A stretch of DNA of 19,580 nucleotides from Roseiarcus sp049513815 (GCA_049513815.1 JBEKVR010000093.1:1-19580); one strand, 5' to 3'; numbered from the stretch's first letter, positions 1-7,266 are shown. The notes: generated by a model not told the origin, from the letters alone. Program-made: numbers and translations.

Positions 1-1428
1 ATCGACGCCGAACAGCGCACGGTAGCGGACGTCTCCGTCCCGCTGTCGTTGTCGCGGCCGCAGCCGCTGTGGAGCGAACAGAACGCCGACGACTGGGTCG
101 ACGCGGTCTCGACTGGCGTCGCCGCGCTGCGCAAGAGCGCGCCCGATGCTTTCGCCCGGCTCGCCGGCGTCGGCCTGTCCGGCCAGATGCACGGCGCGAC
201 CTTCCTCGACGCGGCCGGCAAGCCGCTGCGTCCGGCGATCCTGTGGAATGACGTCCGCTCGTTCGCCGAATGCACGGAGATGGAAAAGCGCGTTCCCGAC
301 CTGCGCCGCCGCACCGGCAACATCGCGATGCCCGGATTCACCGCGCCGAAGGCGTTGTGGGTGGCCAAGCACGAGCCGAAGGTGTTCGCCGCGACCAAGC
401 GCATCCTGCTGCCGAAGGACTATGTGCGGCTGAAGCTGACCGGCGAGGCGGTCTCCGAAATGTCGGACGCCTCCGGCACTTTGTGGCTCGACGTCGGCAA
501 GCGGCGCTGGGACGACGAACTGCTCGCCGCTACCGGCCTCAACGTTTCGCAAATGCCGAGCCTGGTCGAGGGCTCGGAAGTCTCAGCCTATCTCTCGCCC
601 GAGGTCGCGGCGGCGTGGGGCCTCGCCGGGAAGCGCATTCCGGTCGCCGGCGGCGCCGGCGACAACGCGGCGGCGGCGGTCGGCGTCGGCGCCACTGCGC
701 CGGGCGCGGGTTTCGTATCGATCGGCACGTCGGGCGTGGTCTTCTCGGTCACCGATCGTTTCATCTGCCTGCCCGAACGCACCCTGCACGCCTTCTGCCA
801 CGCGCTGCCCAACCGCTGGCACGGAATGGCGGTGAACTTGTCGGCCGCCGCCGCGCTGACCTGGATCGCTGAGTTGTTGAAGCGCGGCGACGACGTGGGC
901 GGCTGCGTCGCCGAGGCGGAAGCCTTCGCCAAGTCGGCCAAGGCGGTCGAGACCGCGCCGGTGTTCCTGCCCTATCTCAGCGGCGAGCGCACGCCGCACA
1001 ACGACGCCAACGCGACCGGCATGTTCGCTGGCTTGAGGGCCGAACATGAGGCCGGGGCGCTGATCTACGCGGTGCTCGAGGGCGTCGCCTTCAATTTTGC
1101 GGATGGAGTCGACGTGCTGACCGAAGCCGGCGCGCGGCCGAAGGCGACGATGCTGGTCGGCGGGGGCGCGCGTTCCGCCCTGTGGGGGCAGCTCATCGCC
1201 GATTCGACCGGCTTGACGATCGACCTCGCCGCCGGCGCCGAGGCCGGCGCAGCGCTCGGCGCGGCGCGGCTGGCGATGCTGGCGGCCGGGGCGGGCGACG
1301 AGGCGACGGTGTGCAAGCGGCCGCCGACGCAACGGCAGTTCGCGCCCGAGGCGGCGCGCGCCGCGCTGCTGGCGCCGCGTCTCAAGCGGTTCCGCGCCCT
1401 CTATCCGGCCGAAAAGGGCGCGCGCTGA
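1..1428 (+). CDS. xylB: Xylulokinase, 5'-truncated by window edge
   Basis: FGGY-family sugar kinase that phosphorylates D-xylulose to xylulose 5-phosphate in the cytoplasm, feeding the pentose phosphate pathway. The frame is open from base 1, so the true start lies outside the window; 475 residues are visible, and by comparison with E. coli XylB about 16-17 residues are missing, including the N-terminal phosphate-binding loop. Visible landmarks run in family order: LSRPQPLWSEQ near the start, SGQMHGATFLD (substrate contact region), ILWND, PGFTAPK, LLPKDY, MSDASGT, the GDNAA segment with the probable catalytic Asp at visible residue 221, IGTSGV, FLPYLSGERTPHN, and the C-terminal ATP-site VGGGARS near residues 386-392. 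No frameshift is seen. Methionine 49 is internal, since homology continues upstream of it. The next gene is unrelated, and xylA or transport genes would have to lie to the left. The family match is close enough to prefer xylulokinase over glycerol kinase or other FGGY members. Confidence 0.93.
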   Translation: MDAEQRTVADVSVPLSLSRPQPLWSEQNADDWVDAVSTGVAALRKSAPDAFARLAGVGLSGQMHGATFLDAAGKPLRPAILWNDVRSFAECTEMEKRVPDLRRRTGNIAMPGFTAPKALWVAKHEPKVFAATKRILLPKDYVRLKLTGEAVSEMSDASGTLWLDVGKRRWDDELLAATGLNVSQMPSLVEGSEVSAYLSPEVAAAWGLAGKRIPVAGGAGDNAAAAVGVGATAPGAGFVSIGTSGVVFSVTDRFICLPERTLHAFCHALPNRWHGMAVNLSAAAALTWIAELLKRGDDVGGCVAEAEAFAKSAKAVETAPVFLPYLSGERTPHNDANATGMFAGLRAEHEAGALIYAVLEGVAFNFADGVDVLTEAGARPKATMLVGGGARSALWGQLIADSTGLTIDLAAGAEAGAALGAARLAMLAAGAGDEATVCKRPPTQRQFAPEAARAALLAPRLKRFRALYPAEKGAR

Positions 1429-1466
1429 GTTCGGGGTCCGAACGGTCGATTTAACCGTTCCTGAAC
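1429..1466 (+). terminator. Overlapping inverted repeats after xylB
   Basis: Directly after the xylB stop there are two perfect inverted repeats that share bases. GTTCGG (1429-1434) pairs with CCGAAC (1438-1443) around a 3-nt loop. GAACGGT (1440-1446) pairs with ACCGTTC (1454-1460) around a 7-nt loop. A further GTTC/GAAC pair ends at 1466. Only one of the first two hairpins can form at a time. There is no T-run, so this is at best a weak or Rho-assisted terminator, or a 3'-end stabilising structure. It could also be a regulator-binding site for the downstream gene. Confidence 0.35.
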
Positions 1467-1500
1467 GTAGGCCCCGTTAGCCTGACCCGGATTTCCGTCA

Positions 1501-1505
1501 AGGAG
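1501..1505 (+). promoter_or_regulatory. Ribosome binding site fixing a TTG start
   Basis: AGGAG lies 8 nt upstream of the TTG at 1514. It is a near-consensus Shine-Dalgarno sequence and is the main reason for accepting a TTG start for the downstream membrane protein. Confidence 0.7.
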
Positions 1506-1513
1506 AGCGGGGC

Positions 1514-2536
1514 TTGGCGTTCGCGAATTGGCTGTGGTCGGCGATCGTCGACCGGTTCGACCTCACCTTCGGCGCCGCTGGCGCCTATGGCGCGCCGGCG
1601 ATGGCGGGCGCGCTCATCTGCTCGCTCGCCTATTATGTCTGGCGGCGGCGCTCGCGCGGCCGTCCGGTTAGCGCGCGTGGCTTCGTGCGCACAATCCTCG
1701 CCGGCCGGATCGTCTGGAACCGGTCGTCGGTCGTCGACGTGAAGATGTGGGTCCTCAACGGCCTCGTGCTCGCCGGCGGCTACGGCTACCTCGCCTTCGG
1801 CAACGTCTTCTGTCGCGACGCGACGCTCGCCGGACTCACCGCCGGCTTCGGCGCGCGCGCGCCCGCCGCCTGGCCCGCCTGGACGGTGCTGGCGATGGCG
1901 ACCTTGTTCGAACTGCTCGCCTACGAACTCGCCTATTGGTTCGGCCACTTCTTCTTCCACCGCATTCCGGCGCTGTGGGAGTTCCACAAGGTGCACCATT
2001 CGGCGGAGGTGATGACGACTTTCACCGAGCTGCGCCAGCATCCGGTCGAGATCCTCGCCTTCATGAACCTGATCGCGATCGCCACCGGCGCGGTGTTCGG
2101 CGTCATGACGTACGTGTTCGGCCCCGGCGTGCAGCCGTTCACCCTGTTTAACAGCAACATTCTGCTGATACTGTTCCTCGTCACCTACGGTCATCTGCGC
2201 CATAGCCACATGTGGATCCCGTTCACCGGTTTCGCCGGCCGCATCCTGCAGAGCCCGGCGCATCACCAGATCCATCATTCCGACAATCCCGCACACTGGG
2301 ACAAGAACCTCGGCTTCGCGCTTGCGGTGTGGGACTGGGCGTTCGGCACGCTTTACATTCCCGGCGTGGAGCGCGAGAAGATCCGCTTCGGCGTCGGCCC
2401 GACCGAAGATGAATTCAGCACGGTGCCGCGCAATTACCTGCTGCCGTTCGTGCGCTTCGGCGAGCATGTCGGGCGCGGGCTTCGCCGTTTGGCGCCGCAG
2501 CCGCGCGACGACGGCGTGCGCAGTTCGCATGGCTGA
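1514..2536 (+). CDS. Sterol desaturase / fatty acid hydroxylase family membrane protein
   Basis: Integral membrane di-iron oxygenase-type protein of the fatty acid hydroxylase superfamily, which hydroxylates or desaturates sterol, hopanoid or fatty-acyl substrates in the membrane. The His clusters that bind the two irons are all present: HxxxH (H145, H149), HxxHH (H158, H161, H162), an H-rich segment at 227-232, and HHxxHH (H250, H251, H254, H255). Hydrophobic segments sit near residues 25-42, 78-95, 122-143, 178-203 and 208-226. Length is 340 aa, normal for bacterial members. The start is TTG, supported by AGGAG 8 nt upstream; no in-frame ATG gives a better N-terminus. The gap to xylB is 85 bp and to the SDR gene 80 bp, so co-transcription with the SDR is possible but unproven. 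The substrate cannot be read from sequence; hopanoid or lipid modification is a guess. Confidence 0.87.
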   Translation: MAFANWLWSAIVDRFDLTFGAAGAYGAPAMAGALICSLAYYVWRRRSRGRPVSARGFVRTILAGRIVWNRSSVVDVKMWVLNGLVLAGGYGYLAFGNVFCRDATLAGLTAGFGARAPAAWPAWTVLAMATLFELLAYELAYWFGHFFFHRIPALWEFHKVHHSAEVMTTFTELRQHPVEILAFMNLIAIATGAVFGVMTYVFGPGVQPFTLFNSNILLILFLVTYGHLRHSHMWIPFTGFAGRILQSPAHHQIHHSDNPAHWDKNLGFALAVWDWAFGTLYIPGVEREKIRFGVGPTEDEFSTVPRNYLLPFVRFGEHVGRGLRRLAPQPRDDGVRSSHG

Positions 2537-2587
2537 GTCGCAGGCGCGTCGTCGAGCGACAGTGACGGGCGGCGCCGTTCGCGGATA

Positions 2588-2602
2588 AGATCGCTGCGAT
2601 CT
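2588..2602. promoter_or_regulatory. 15-bp palindrome upstream of SDR gene
   Basis: AGATCGC and GCGATCT form perfect 7-bp arms around a single T, ending 14 bp before the SDR start codon. It could be an operator, or a small hairpin near the ribosome binding region. No second copy was noticed elsewhere in the window. GATC/CG-rich palindromes are not rare in GC-rich DNA, hence the low confidence. Confidence 0.3.
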
Positions 2603-2616
2603 CTTTGGGACGCAGA

Positions 2617-3372
2617 ATGGCTCACGACAAATTTGCGCTGGTCAGCGGCGGCGGTCGCGGCATTGGCCGCGCTGCGGCGCTGGCGCTCGCCGCGGCCGGC
2701 TGGCACGTCGCCGTCGCCGGCCGCAGCGCGCCGCCGCTTGCACAGGTTGCGCGCGAAATCGAGCGGCTCGGCCGGCGCGCGCTCGCGCACGCCTGCGACG
2801 TCGTCGATCCGGCGTCGGTCGACGGCCTTTTCGCGGCGGTGGAAGGCGCCTTCGGCCGACTCGACCTCCTGTTCAACAACGCTGGCGTCAGCGCGCCGGC
2901 GGTCGCCTTTGAAGCGCTCGCCTATGAGCAATGGAAGGCGGTGGTCGACGTCAACCTCAACGGCGCGTTTCTTTGCGCTCGGGGCGCCTATGCGCTGATG
3001 AAGCGGCAGCGGCCGCAGGGCGGACGCATCATCAACAACGGCTCAATCTCGGCCCACGCGCCCCGCCCGAGAAGCGCGCCCTACACCGCGACCAAGCACG
3101 CGATCTCGGGCCTGACCAAGTCGATCGCGCTCGACGGCCGCGCCTTTGACATCGCCTGCGGCCAGATCGACATCGGCAACGCCGAGACGGAGATGACCGA
3201 GCGGATGGCGGAGGGCGTGCTGCAGGCCGACGGCCGCGTCGCCGTCGAGCCGCGCATCAATCTGGCCGAGGTCGGCGCTGCGATCGTCCACATGGCGAGC
3301 CTGCCGCTGTCGTCCAACGTCCTGTCGATGACGCTGATGGCGACAAAGATGCCTTACGTCGGGCGCGGCTGA
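2617..3372 (+). CDS. Short-chain dehydrogenase/reductase (SDR family)
   Basis: Classical SDR oxidoreductase using NAD(P)H, soluble and cytoplasmic, 251 aa. The Rossmann cofactor loop is SGGGRGIG (residues 10-17), followed by CDV (60-62), the NNAG motif at 87-90, and N113. The catalytic set is Ser143, Tyr156 and Lys160 in a YTATK context. The C-terminus ends in a MATKMPYVGRG stretch that I recognise from a subgroup of bacterial SDRs. I chose the ATG at 2617, because it places the usual short lead before the first beta strand; a TTG 12 bp upstream is in frame but has no better ribosome site. The substrate is unknown. The gene ends 4 bp from the stop of the convergent deacetylase-like gene, leaving no room for a terminator between them. 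Confidence 0.9.
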   Translation: MAHDKFALVSGGGRGIGRAAALALAAAGWHVAVAGRSAPPLAQVAREIERLGRRALAHACDVVDPASVDGLFAAVEGAFGRLDLLFNNAGVSAPAVAFEALAYEQWKAVVDVNLNGAFLCARGAYALMKRQRPQGGRIINNGSISAHAPRPRSAPYTATKHAISGLTKSIALDGRAFDIACGQIDIGNAETEMTERMAEGVLQADGRVAVEPRINLAEVGAAIVHMASLPLSSNVLSMTLMATKMPYVGRG

Positions 3373-3376
3373 GGAC

Positions 3377-4453
3377 TCAGTCCGGCGCGGCGGTCAGCGG
3401 CTCGAACGGGCGCGGCAACGATTCGCGGGCGAGATCGCGCTCGAACAGCTTGATGCCGAGCGGCTCGTTGCCGTTGGCGTGGACGAGCACGATCGAGCCG
3501 GCGCTCGGGCGCTGCTCGAGCGCCAGCCAGGCGTCGGCGCCGAGCGAGATCAAGTGATGGCGCCGCACCGCCTGCATCAGCGGCGCGCTGGAGATGAGGC
3601 CGGGGAAGCGGAAGAACAGCGACGGCGTCTGACCATTGGCGACGAGCAGCCGCTCGACCTCGAGGATCTCCGCGTCGGCGTCGACGCCGGACTCCAACAG
3701 GAAGTTATGCTCATCGGGCGCGCCGCGCGCGTACGGGTGATGATAGGTGTGGTTGACCCACATGATATCGAGTGCGCCGCTTGCCTGCTCGCCAAGCAGC
3801 CAACGATAGTCGGCGAAGTGATGGGTCAGCCACAGTCCGGAGATCGACAGCGCGACCGGCGTATGCGGCCCTTGCGCGGCGAGTTTTTCGAGAAAGCCGC
3901 GCTCGAGCGGCTTCAGGCTTGGACAAAGGTCGCCGGTGACGAAGGCGCCGGGCGCGTCGCCGTGGACGAGACCGGCGTTGCGCAGGAAACCGCGATGGAC
4001 GAGGCCGGGCGCGGCAGCCGATTCCTCGATCGCCCGCATCATTCGGGTCGAAGTCAGCGACGCTTCGGCCGTGTCCGCGCAAGTCCAGCAGGCGGCGCGC
4101 TCGATGCGGGTGGTCAGCTTGTCGGGATCGGCGAGCAGCAGCAACGGCTCTGCGTCGGCGGTCATCGATCGGATTGCGATCGCCTGCCGTCCGTCGGCGG
4201 CGCGGCAGGCGCGCAGGACGGACGCGTAGTCGGCGACCGCCTCCTGGCGCGCCAACCGCACCGGCGCCGCCGGGGCGTGGAGGCACGACGAGCCGTCCTG
4301 CTCTTCCGCGGCGCGCGCCGCCGCTAGCGTCGCGGCGAGACCGGCGACGAGGAAAAGGCAGGCGAGTCGCGAGGGCAAGGCAAGTCTCCGGGTTCGCGCC
4401 GCAGGCGCGCGTTCCGTGTCGCGAATGAACGACATCAGGGGCTTCGGCGCCAT
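3377..4453 (-). CDS. Exported polysaccharide deacetylase-like protein
   Basis: Probable carbohydrate esterase of the NodB/polysaccharide deacetylase fold, 358 aa. An N-terminal basic stretch and hydrophobic segment (about 28-48, ending ALAAARA-like) look like a Sec signal peptide or anchor, so it should act in the periplasm. The fold motifs are recognisable but divergent: an Asp in VTGDLCPS (D175) in place of the usual TFDDG motif, an HxxxH metal pair in VNHTYHHPY (H235, H239), RFPG at 282-285, and a late LVH (H325). Cysteines 122 and 125 (CWTC) form a pair of unknown meaning. Start choice is uncertain: ATG 4453 gives the longest form, and ATG 4435 (residue 7) gives a shorter, more typical signal peptide; neither has a clear ribosome site. 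It lies 135 bp downstream of the GGDEF-EAL gene on the same strand. The polymer it acts on is unknown, and loss of activity is possible given the altered first motif. Confidence 0.75.
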   Translation of the reverse strand: MAPKPLMSFIRDTERAPAARTRRLALPSRLACLFLVAGLAATLAAARAAEEQDGSSCLHAPAAPVRLARQEAVADYASVLRACRAADGRQAIAIRSMTADAEPLLLLADPDKLTTRIERAACWTCADTAEASLTSTRMMRAIEESAAAPGLVHRGFLRNAGLVHGDAPGAFVTGDLCPSLKPLERGFLEKLAAQGPHTPVALSISGLWLTHHFADYRWLLGEQASGALDIMWVNHTYHHPYARGAPDEHNFLLESGVDADAEILEVERLLVANGQTPSLFFRFPGLISSAPLMQAVRRHHLISLGADAWLALEQRPSAGSIVLVHANGNEPLGIKLFERDLARESLPRPFEPLTAAPD

Positions 4454-4516
4454 TTTGCGCCGTCGGCGTCCCTGCCGTCAAAACCCATCGCTTGCGCCGC
4501 AAACGGGAGCGTCGCG

Positions 4517-4537
4517 GAAGGGCGGGCGTCCGCCTTC
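4517..4537 (-). terminator. Hairpin between GGDEF-EAL and deacetylase-like genes
   Basis: An 8-bp stem (GAAGGCGG with CCGCCTTC, one bulged G) closes a 4-nt loop in the 135-bp gap, downstream of the GGDEF-EAL stop. There is no T-run after it on the minus strand, so intrinsic termination would be inefficient. It may instead separate expression of the two genes partially. Confidence 0.3.
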
Positions 4538-4566
4538 TCGGTCGCGCGCGTCTACGACAGCAATCC

Positions 4567-4590
4567 GACTTTTGCCGACCTTCAAAAGTC
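4567..4590 (-). terminator. Stem-loop overlapping the GGDEF-EAL stop codon
   Basis: GACTTTT and AAAAGTC form a perfect 7-bp stem with a 10-nt loop. On the minus strand the first arm begins inside the TGA stop of the GGDEF-EAL gene. The stem is AT-rich and thus weak. It may be part of a composite 3' end together with the GC-rich hairpin about 30 bp further on. Confidence 0.25.
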
Positions 4591-6691
4591 AGCGGCTTGA
4601 TCGGCCGCCGCGCATGGACGCATGGCGTTGGCGACCGTCCAACAACGCCTGGACAGGCGCCATGCTAGGCGTCGACAAGTCGCTATTCCCGCTTCCGGAC
4701 GTGACCGGCTTGCCGCTCGGGCCGAATAGGCGGACGAACGCAACAAATTGGGCGATTGGTATCGCCTTTGACCAAAGGAAGCCTTGCGCAAATTGTGCGC
4801 CCATCGATCGCAGCAGAGTGGCTTCCCCTTCTGTCTCGACTCCTTCGGCGACAATGTCGATGCCCATCGCCCGCCCTGTTACGATCAATCCTCTTACGAT
4901 GGCGCCTTTCCTCCGGTCTGAATCCATTCCGGAAACAAAGGATCGATCGATTTTGATCTCGCTGACCGGAAGGCTGGCCAGATGCTGGAGCGCTCCGCTG
5001 CCCGTTCCGAAATCGTCCAGCGCAAGGCTGAAACCAAGCTTCACGATTCGGTTGAGGAGTTCAATGACGGCGTCCTGACCTCTGCCGTAGATCGCATTTT
5101 CTGTTATTTCGACACGGATCAGCGCCGGCGGCAGTCCATCTGCTATCAGCTGGTTCAGCTTGCCAAGAAGCCGATCGTGCGTTTTGAGAATTGCGCCGGA
5201 TAGATTGACAGACGTCGGCAGCGCTATCGAATGCTCGTCTCTCAAAGCAACCAGAGCTTCTCGGTATCGGTCCAAGACCAACTCGTCCAAGAGCGTTCCG
5301 AGTCCCCGGTTCTCAGCCACCTCAAATATCTCGTCCAGGGAATAGCCAGCGAGGTCTTCCGCGGAGAAACGCGATAGGGTCTCGGCGCCCTCGACGCGTC
5401 CGGTGCACAAATTGATCTTCGGCTGGAAACACAGGAAAAGCTCGCGAGAGGCGATGGCCTGACTTATCGCGTGAGCGATCTGCGTTTCTCTCCGGAACGT
5501 GTTCGACAAGCTTGCGCTGTAATCGAGATGGCCGCCGCGCCGCGACTTCTTGGCCTCCAGCTCCGCAATATCCGCCGCAGCCAGCAGGTCCAGACTATTG
5601 CTCGCGTCTTGGGGGAAATAGGCGCTGCCTGCGGTGATCGAGATGGTGGGAAGATCCAAATTCGCGGTTCGCACGCAACCGATCTGCTTCTTGATCGCCG
5701 ATATGATCTCTTCGCCGTTCCGCTGATTGCGGCCGCGATCGGCGACCAATGCGAATTCGTCGCCGCCCAGACGAGCGGCAAAGCAGAGTCCTTCCTCAAA
5801 AGTCGCTAGGACGCGGCCTACGACCTTCAACACCTCGTCGCCTGTATTATGTCCAAGGGCGTCATTGATGTTCTTGAAGAGGTCGACGTCCAACAAGGTA
5901 AGAGAAATTTGCTCGTCGTTCGCAATCAGGCCATCGAGCTTCTTCAGGAACAGGAATCGGTTGGCGAGTCCCGTCAAGCTGTCGGTTTCTGCCATCTGCG
6001 TTGCGGCTCTTCGGGCCAAATCGAGAGCTGCAATGGTGCGTTGTTGTTCTTCTATCGCTTTGTCGCGCTCCACTTGCATATGCAGCATTTGCAGCAACTG
6101 TCTGGCGGTTCCCGCGCCGACCGCTATTGCAACGACGAGAAAAGCGGCAGTGGCGCCTCCGAAGACATACCAGGGTATAGTCGTCATCACGGGGATCGCC
6201 AGCGCCATTCCGAGCGCGTAACCAATAACCGTGGCTTGGAAAACCTTAGGCGCGTAGCACGTCGAATTGGCCATTACGAGCAGGCCTGCGGCCGAAACGA
6301 CCGTAAGCACGAGGCGAAGCCCGTCCAAAGCCTCGGCCAACGGCCAAGCCACCATCGCCCAAACGAAACCGACGCTGTAAAAGACATGTTCGATATGGCG
6401 CAGCAATCGGGAGTCCGGGTCGCCATACCGCAGGCCCTGCGAGAAACGCACAAGATTGTGACGCGCCAATTGATCGACTAAAACGTGGAGAATGCCGATG
6501 GCAAATACACTGTGAATACGAAGGGCGTATCCGGCGATGGCGACAAGCACGAAAACGAATTGAGACAAGTAAGAATTCATCGTTTCGCGCTTGATAAACA
6601 CTTCAAGCGCGCGCTCGTATATGCCTCCGTCCGCCTTAGCCTCGGCTTCTACGGCCATGAGCGAAAAGTGAGACTTTAGAAAGGAGAGCAT
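4589..6691 (-). CDS. Membrane GGDEF-EAL cyclic di-GMP turnover protein
   Basis: A 700-aa inner-membrane signalling protein that probably makes and/or degrades cyclic di-GMP. Residues ~41-195 carry about five to six hydrophobic spans, acting as an unnamed sensor or anchor; ~200-232 looks like a coiled-coil linker. The GGDEF domain follows: DSLTGLANR from 237, DVDLFKNIND at 268-277 and an intact GGDEF at 309-313. The product-inhibition RxxD site, expected at 300-303, reads EGLC, so it is missing. The EAL domain keeps catalytic residues E437 (in ETL rather than EAL), N496, E528, D559-D560, K580, E616/E619 and Q636, so phosphodiesterase activity looks possible. The start ATG has AAGGAA 6 nt upstream. 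Base composition is lower in GC than all neighbours: two 60-bp blocks I counted (6061-6180) are 57-60% GC, against well above that next door, and third codon positions are less biased. This suggests later acquisition. No domain tells which activity dominates in vivo. Confidence 0.92.
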   Translation of the reverse strand: MLSFLKSHFSLMAVEAEAKADGGIYERALEVFIKRETMNSYLSQFVFVLVAIAGYALRIHSVFAIGILHVLVDQLARHNLVRFSQGLRYGDPDSRLLRHIEHVFYSVGFVWAMVAWPLAEALDGLRLVLTVVSAAGLLVMANSTCYAPKVFQATVIGYALGMALAIPVMTTIPWYVFGGATAAFLVVAIAVGAGTARQLLQMLHMQVERDKAIEEQQRTIAALDLARRAATQMAETDSLTGLANRFLFLKKLDGLIANDEQISLTLLDVDLFKNINDALGHNTGDEVLKVVGRVLATFEEGLCFAARLGGDEFALVADRGRNQRNGEEIISAIKKQIGCVRTANLDLPTISITAGSAYFPQDASNSLDLLAAADIAELEAKKSRRGGHLDYSASLSNTFRRETQIAHAISQAIASRELFLCFQPKINLCTGRVEGAETLSRFSAEDLAGYSLDEIFEVAENRGLGTLLDELVLDRYREALVALRDEHSIALPTSVNLSGAILKTHDRLLGKLNQLIADGLPPALIRVEITENAIYGRGQDAVIELLNRIVKLGFSLALDDFGTGSGALQHLASLPVSEIKIDRSFVSGMDSDRRKGAIVRGLIVTGRAMGIDIVAEGVETEGEATLLRSMGAQFAQGFLWSKAIPIAQFVAFVRLFGPSGKPVTSGSGNSDLSTPSMAPVQALLDGRQRHASMRGGRSSR

Positions 6692-6780
6692 ATACGTTTC
6701 CTTGAAGCCCGCTCACTGGCATACATCACCTTTGTTAAATCTATAATTCGTAAAGTGGCTAATGAATTGCTAAAGTGCAG
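6692..6780 (-). promoter_or_regulatory. AT-rich promoter region of the GGDEF-EAL gene
   Basis: The block 6721-6780 is about 32% GC by direct count, by far the lowest in the window, and lies just upstream of the GGDEF-EAL start. A possible minus-strand -10 element is TATAGA (6745-6740), but no convincing -35 is paired with it. AAGGAA at 6703-6698 is the ribosome binding site, 6 nt from the ATG. Promoter location is inferred from composition and position only. Confidence 0.4.
6751..6777. repeat. Two TAAAGTG direct repeats 20 bp apart
   Basis: TAAAGTG occurs at 6751-6757 and again at 6771-6777, so the copies are offset by exactly 20 bp, about two helical turns. They sit upstream of the GGDEF-EAL gene, where tandem sites on one DNA face could bind a regulator. 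Seven-base repeats in AT-rich DNA can arise by chance. Confidence 0.3.
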
Positions 6781-7231
6781 CAGCGGAAGCGCCGAGGCGG
6801 GACGCTTCGGTCGCGTCAAACGTCGGGCCAAGGGCGCCGCGCGCCGAATCGACTCTTTTGGGCCGGAAGGTCTATTCGGATCGCGCGGATGATCGGGGAC
6901 GGCATGTTCGCCGGCCGGGTCGGCATGGCGAGCCGCATTGTGAATCCGTCGCCGCAGCTCTCGACGTCGATTTCAGCCCGTCAGGCGAAACTCCGCAGAA
7001 ACGCTGCGTCTTCGTCGGCTGAACCCAGATGTCGGCGGTTGCCATCCAATCAGGCCGTCAGTGGGGAGCCGACGCCTGTAACTTGATCCACAACGGCCGC
7101 TGCAGAAGCATTCCCTTCGTTGCTCCGGCGGCGCGGAATCGTCGGCGAACGGTCGAACTCGATCGTCCGGCCGCCGGTCGGCTCGCAGCTCAAGCGTTGG
7201 AACAGCGCCGCCAGCCGATGGCCAAAGGCGC
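6781..7231. other. Non-coding stretch without a convincing gene
   Basis: This is the bulk of the only gap longer than 300 bp. GC content returns to the genome norm, but no frame on either strand has both a credible start and a protein-like composition. On the minus strand, 6980-6819 is open for 54 codons with strong G/C third positions over its first thirty or so, preceded by a stop at 6983-6981; it may be a decayed coding remnant. No repeats, tRNA-like fold or rho-independent terminator were recognised. Confidence 0.4.
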
Positions 7232-7259
7232 TTGCAAAGGCAAATTCTCTGACTAGAGT
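7232..7259 (+). promoter_or_regulatory. Candidate promoter of the MarR-GNAT gene
   Basis: TTGCAA (7232-7237) and TAGAGT (7254-7259) are separated by 16 bp and resemble sigma-70-type -35 and -10 hexamers. A start point 6-7 nt after the -10 would fall at 7265-7266, on the first base of the start codon, which would make a leaderless mRNA. The -10 match is only partial. Confidence 0.4.
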
Positions 7260-7266
7260 CAGAGAA
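7245..7266. promoter_or_regulatory. 22-bp palindromic operator at the MarR-GNAT start
   Basis: Arms TTCTCTGACT (7245-7254) and AGTCAGAGAA (7257-7266) are perfect 10-bp inverted repeats around a central AG. The last base is the A of the ATG. Size, symmetry and place, directly before a gene for a winged-helix MarR protein, fit an autoregulatory MarR operator that would cover the candidate -10 element and transcription start. Confidence 0.65.

Noticed and set aside
1451..2530. 359-codon open frame on the minus strand
   Set aside because: It is antisense to the sterol-desaturase-like gene, which has all His motifs; the shadow has no motif.
3479..4327. 282-codon plus-strand frame opposite the deacetylase-like gene
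   Set aside because: Low-complexity Arg/Gly/Glu composition, no domain, and the minus-strand protein has a signal peptide and fold motifs.
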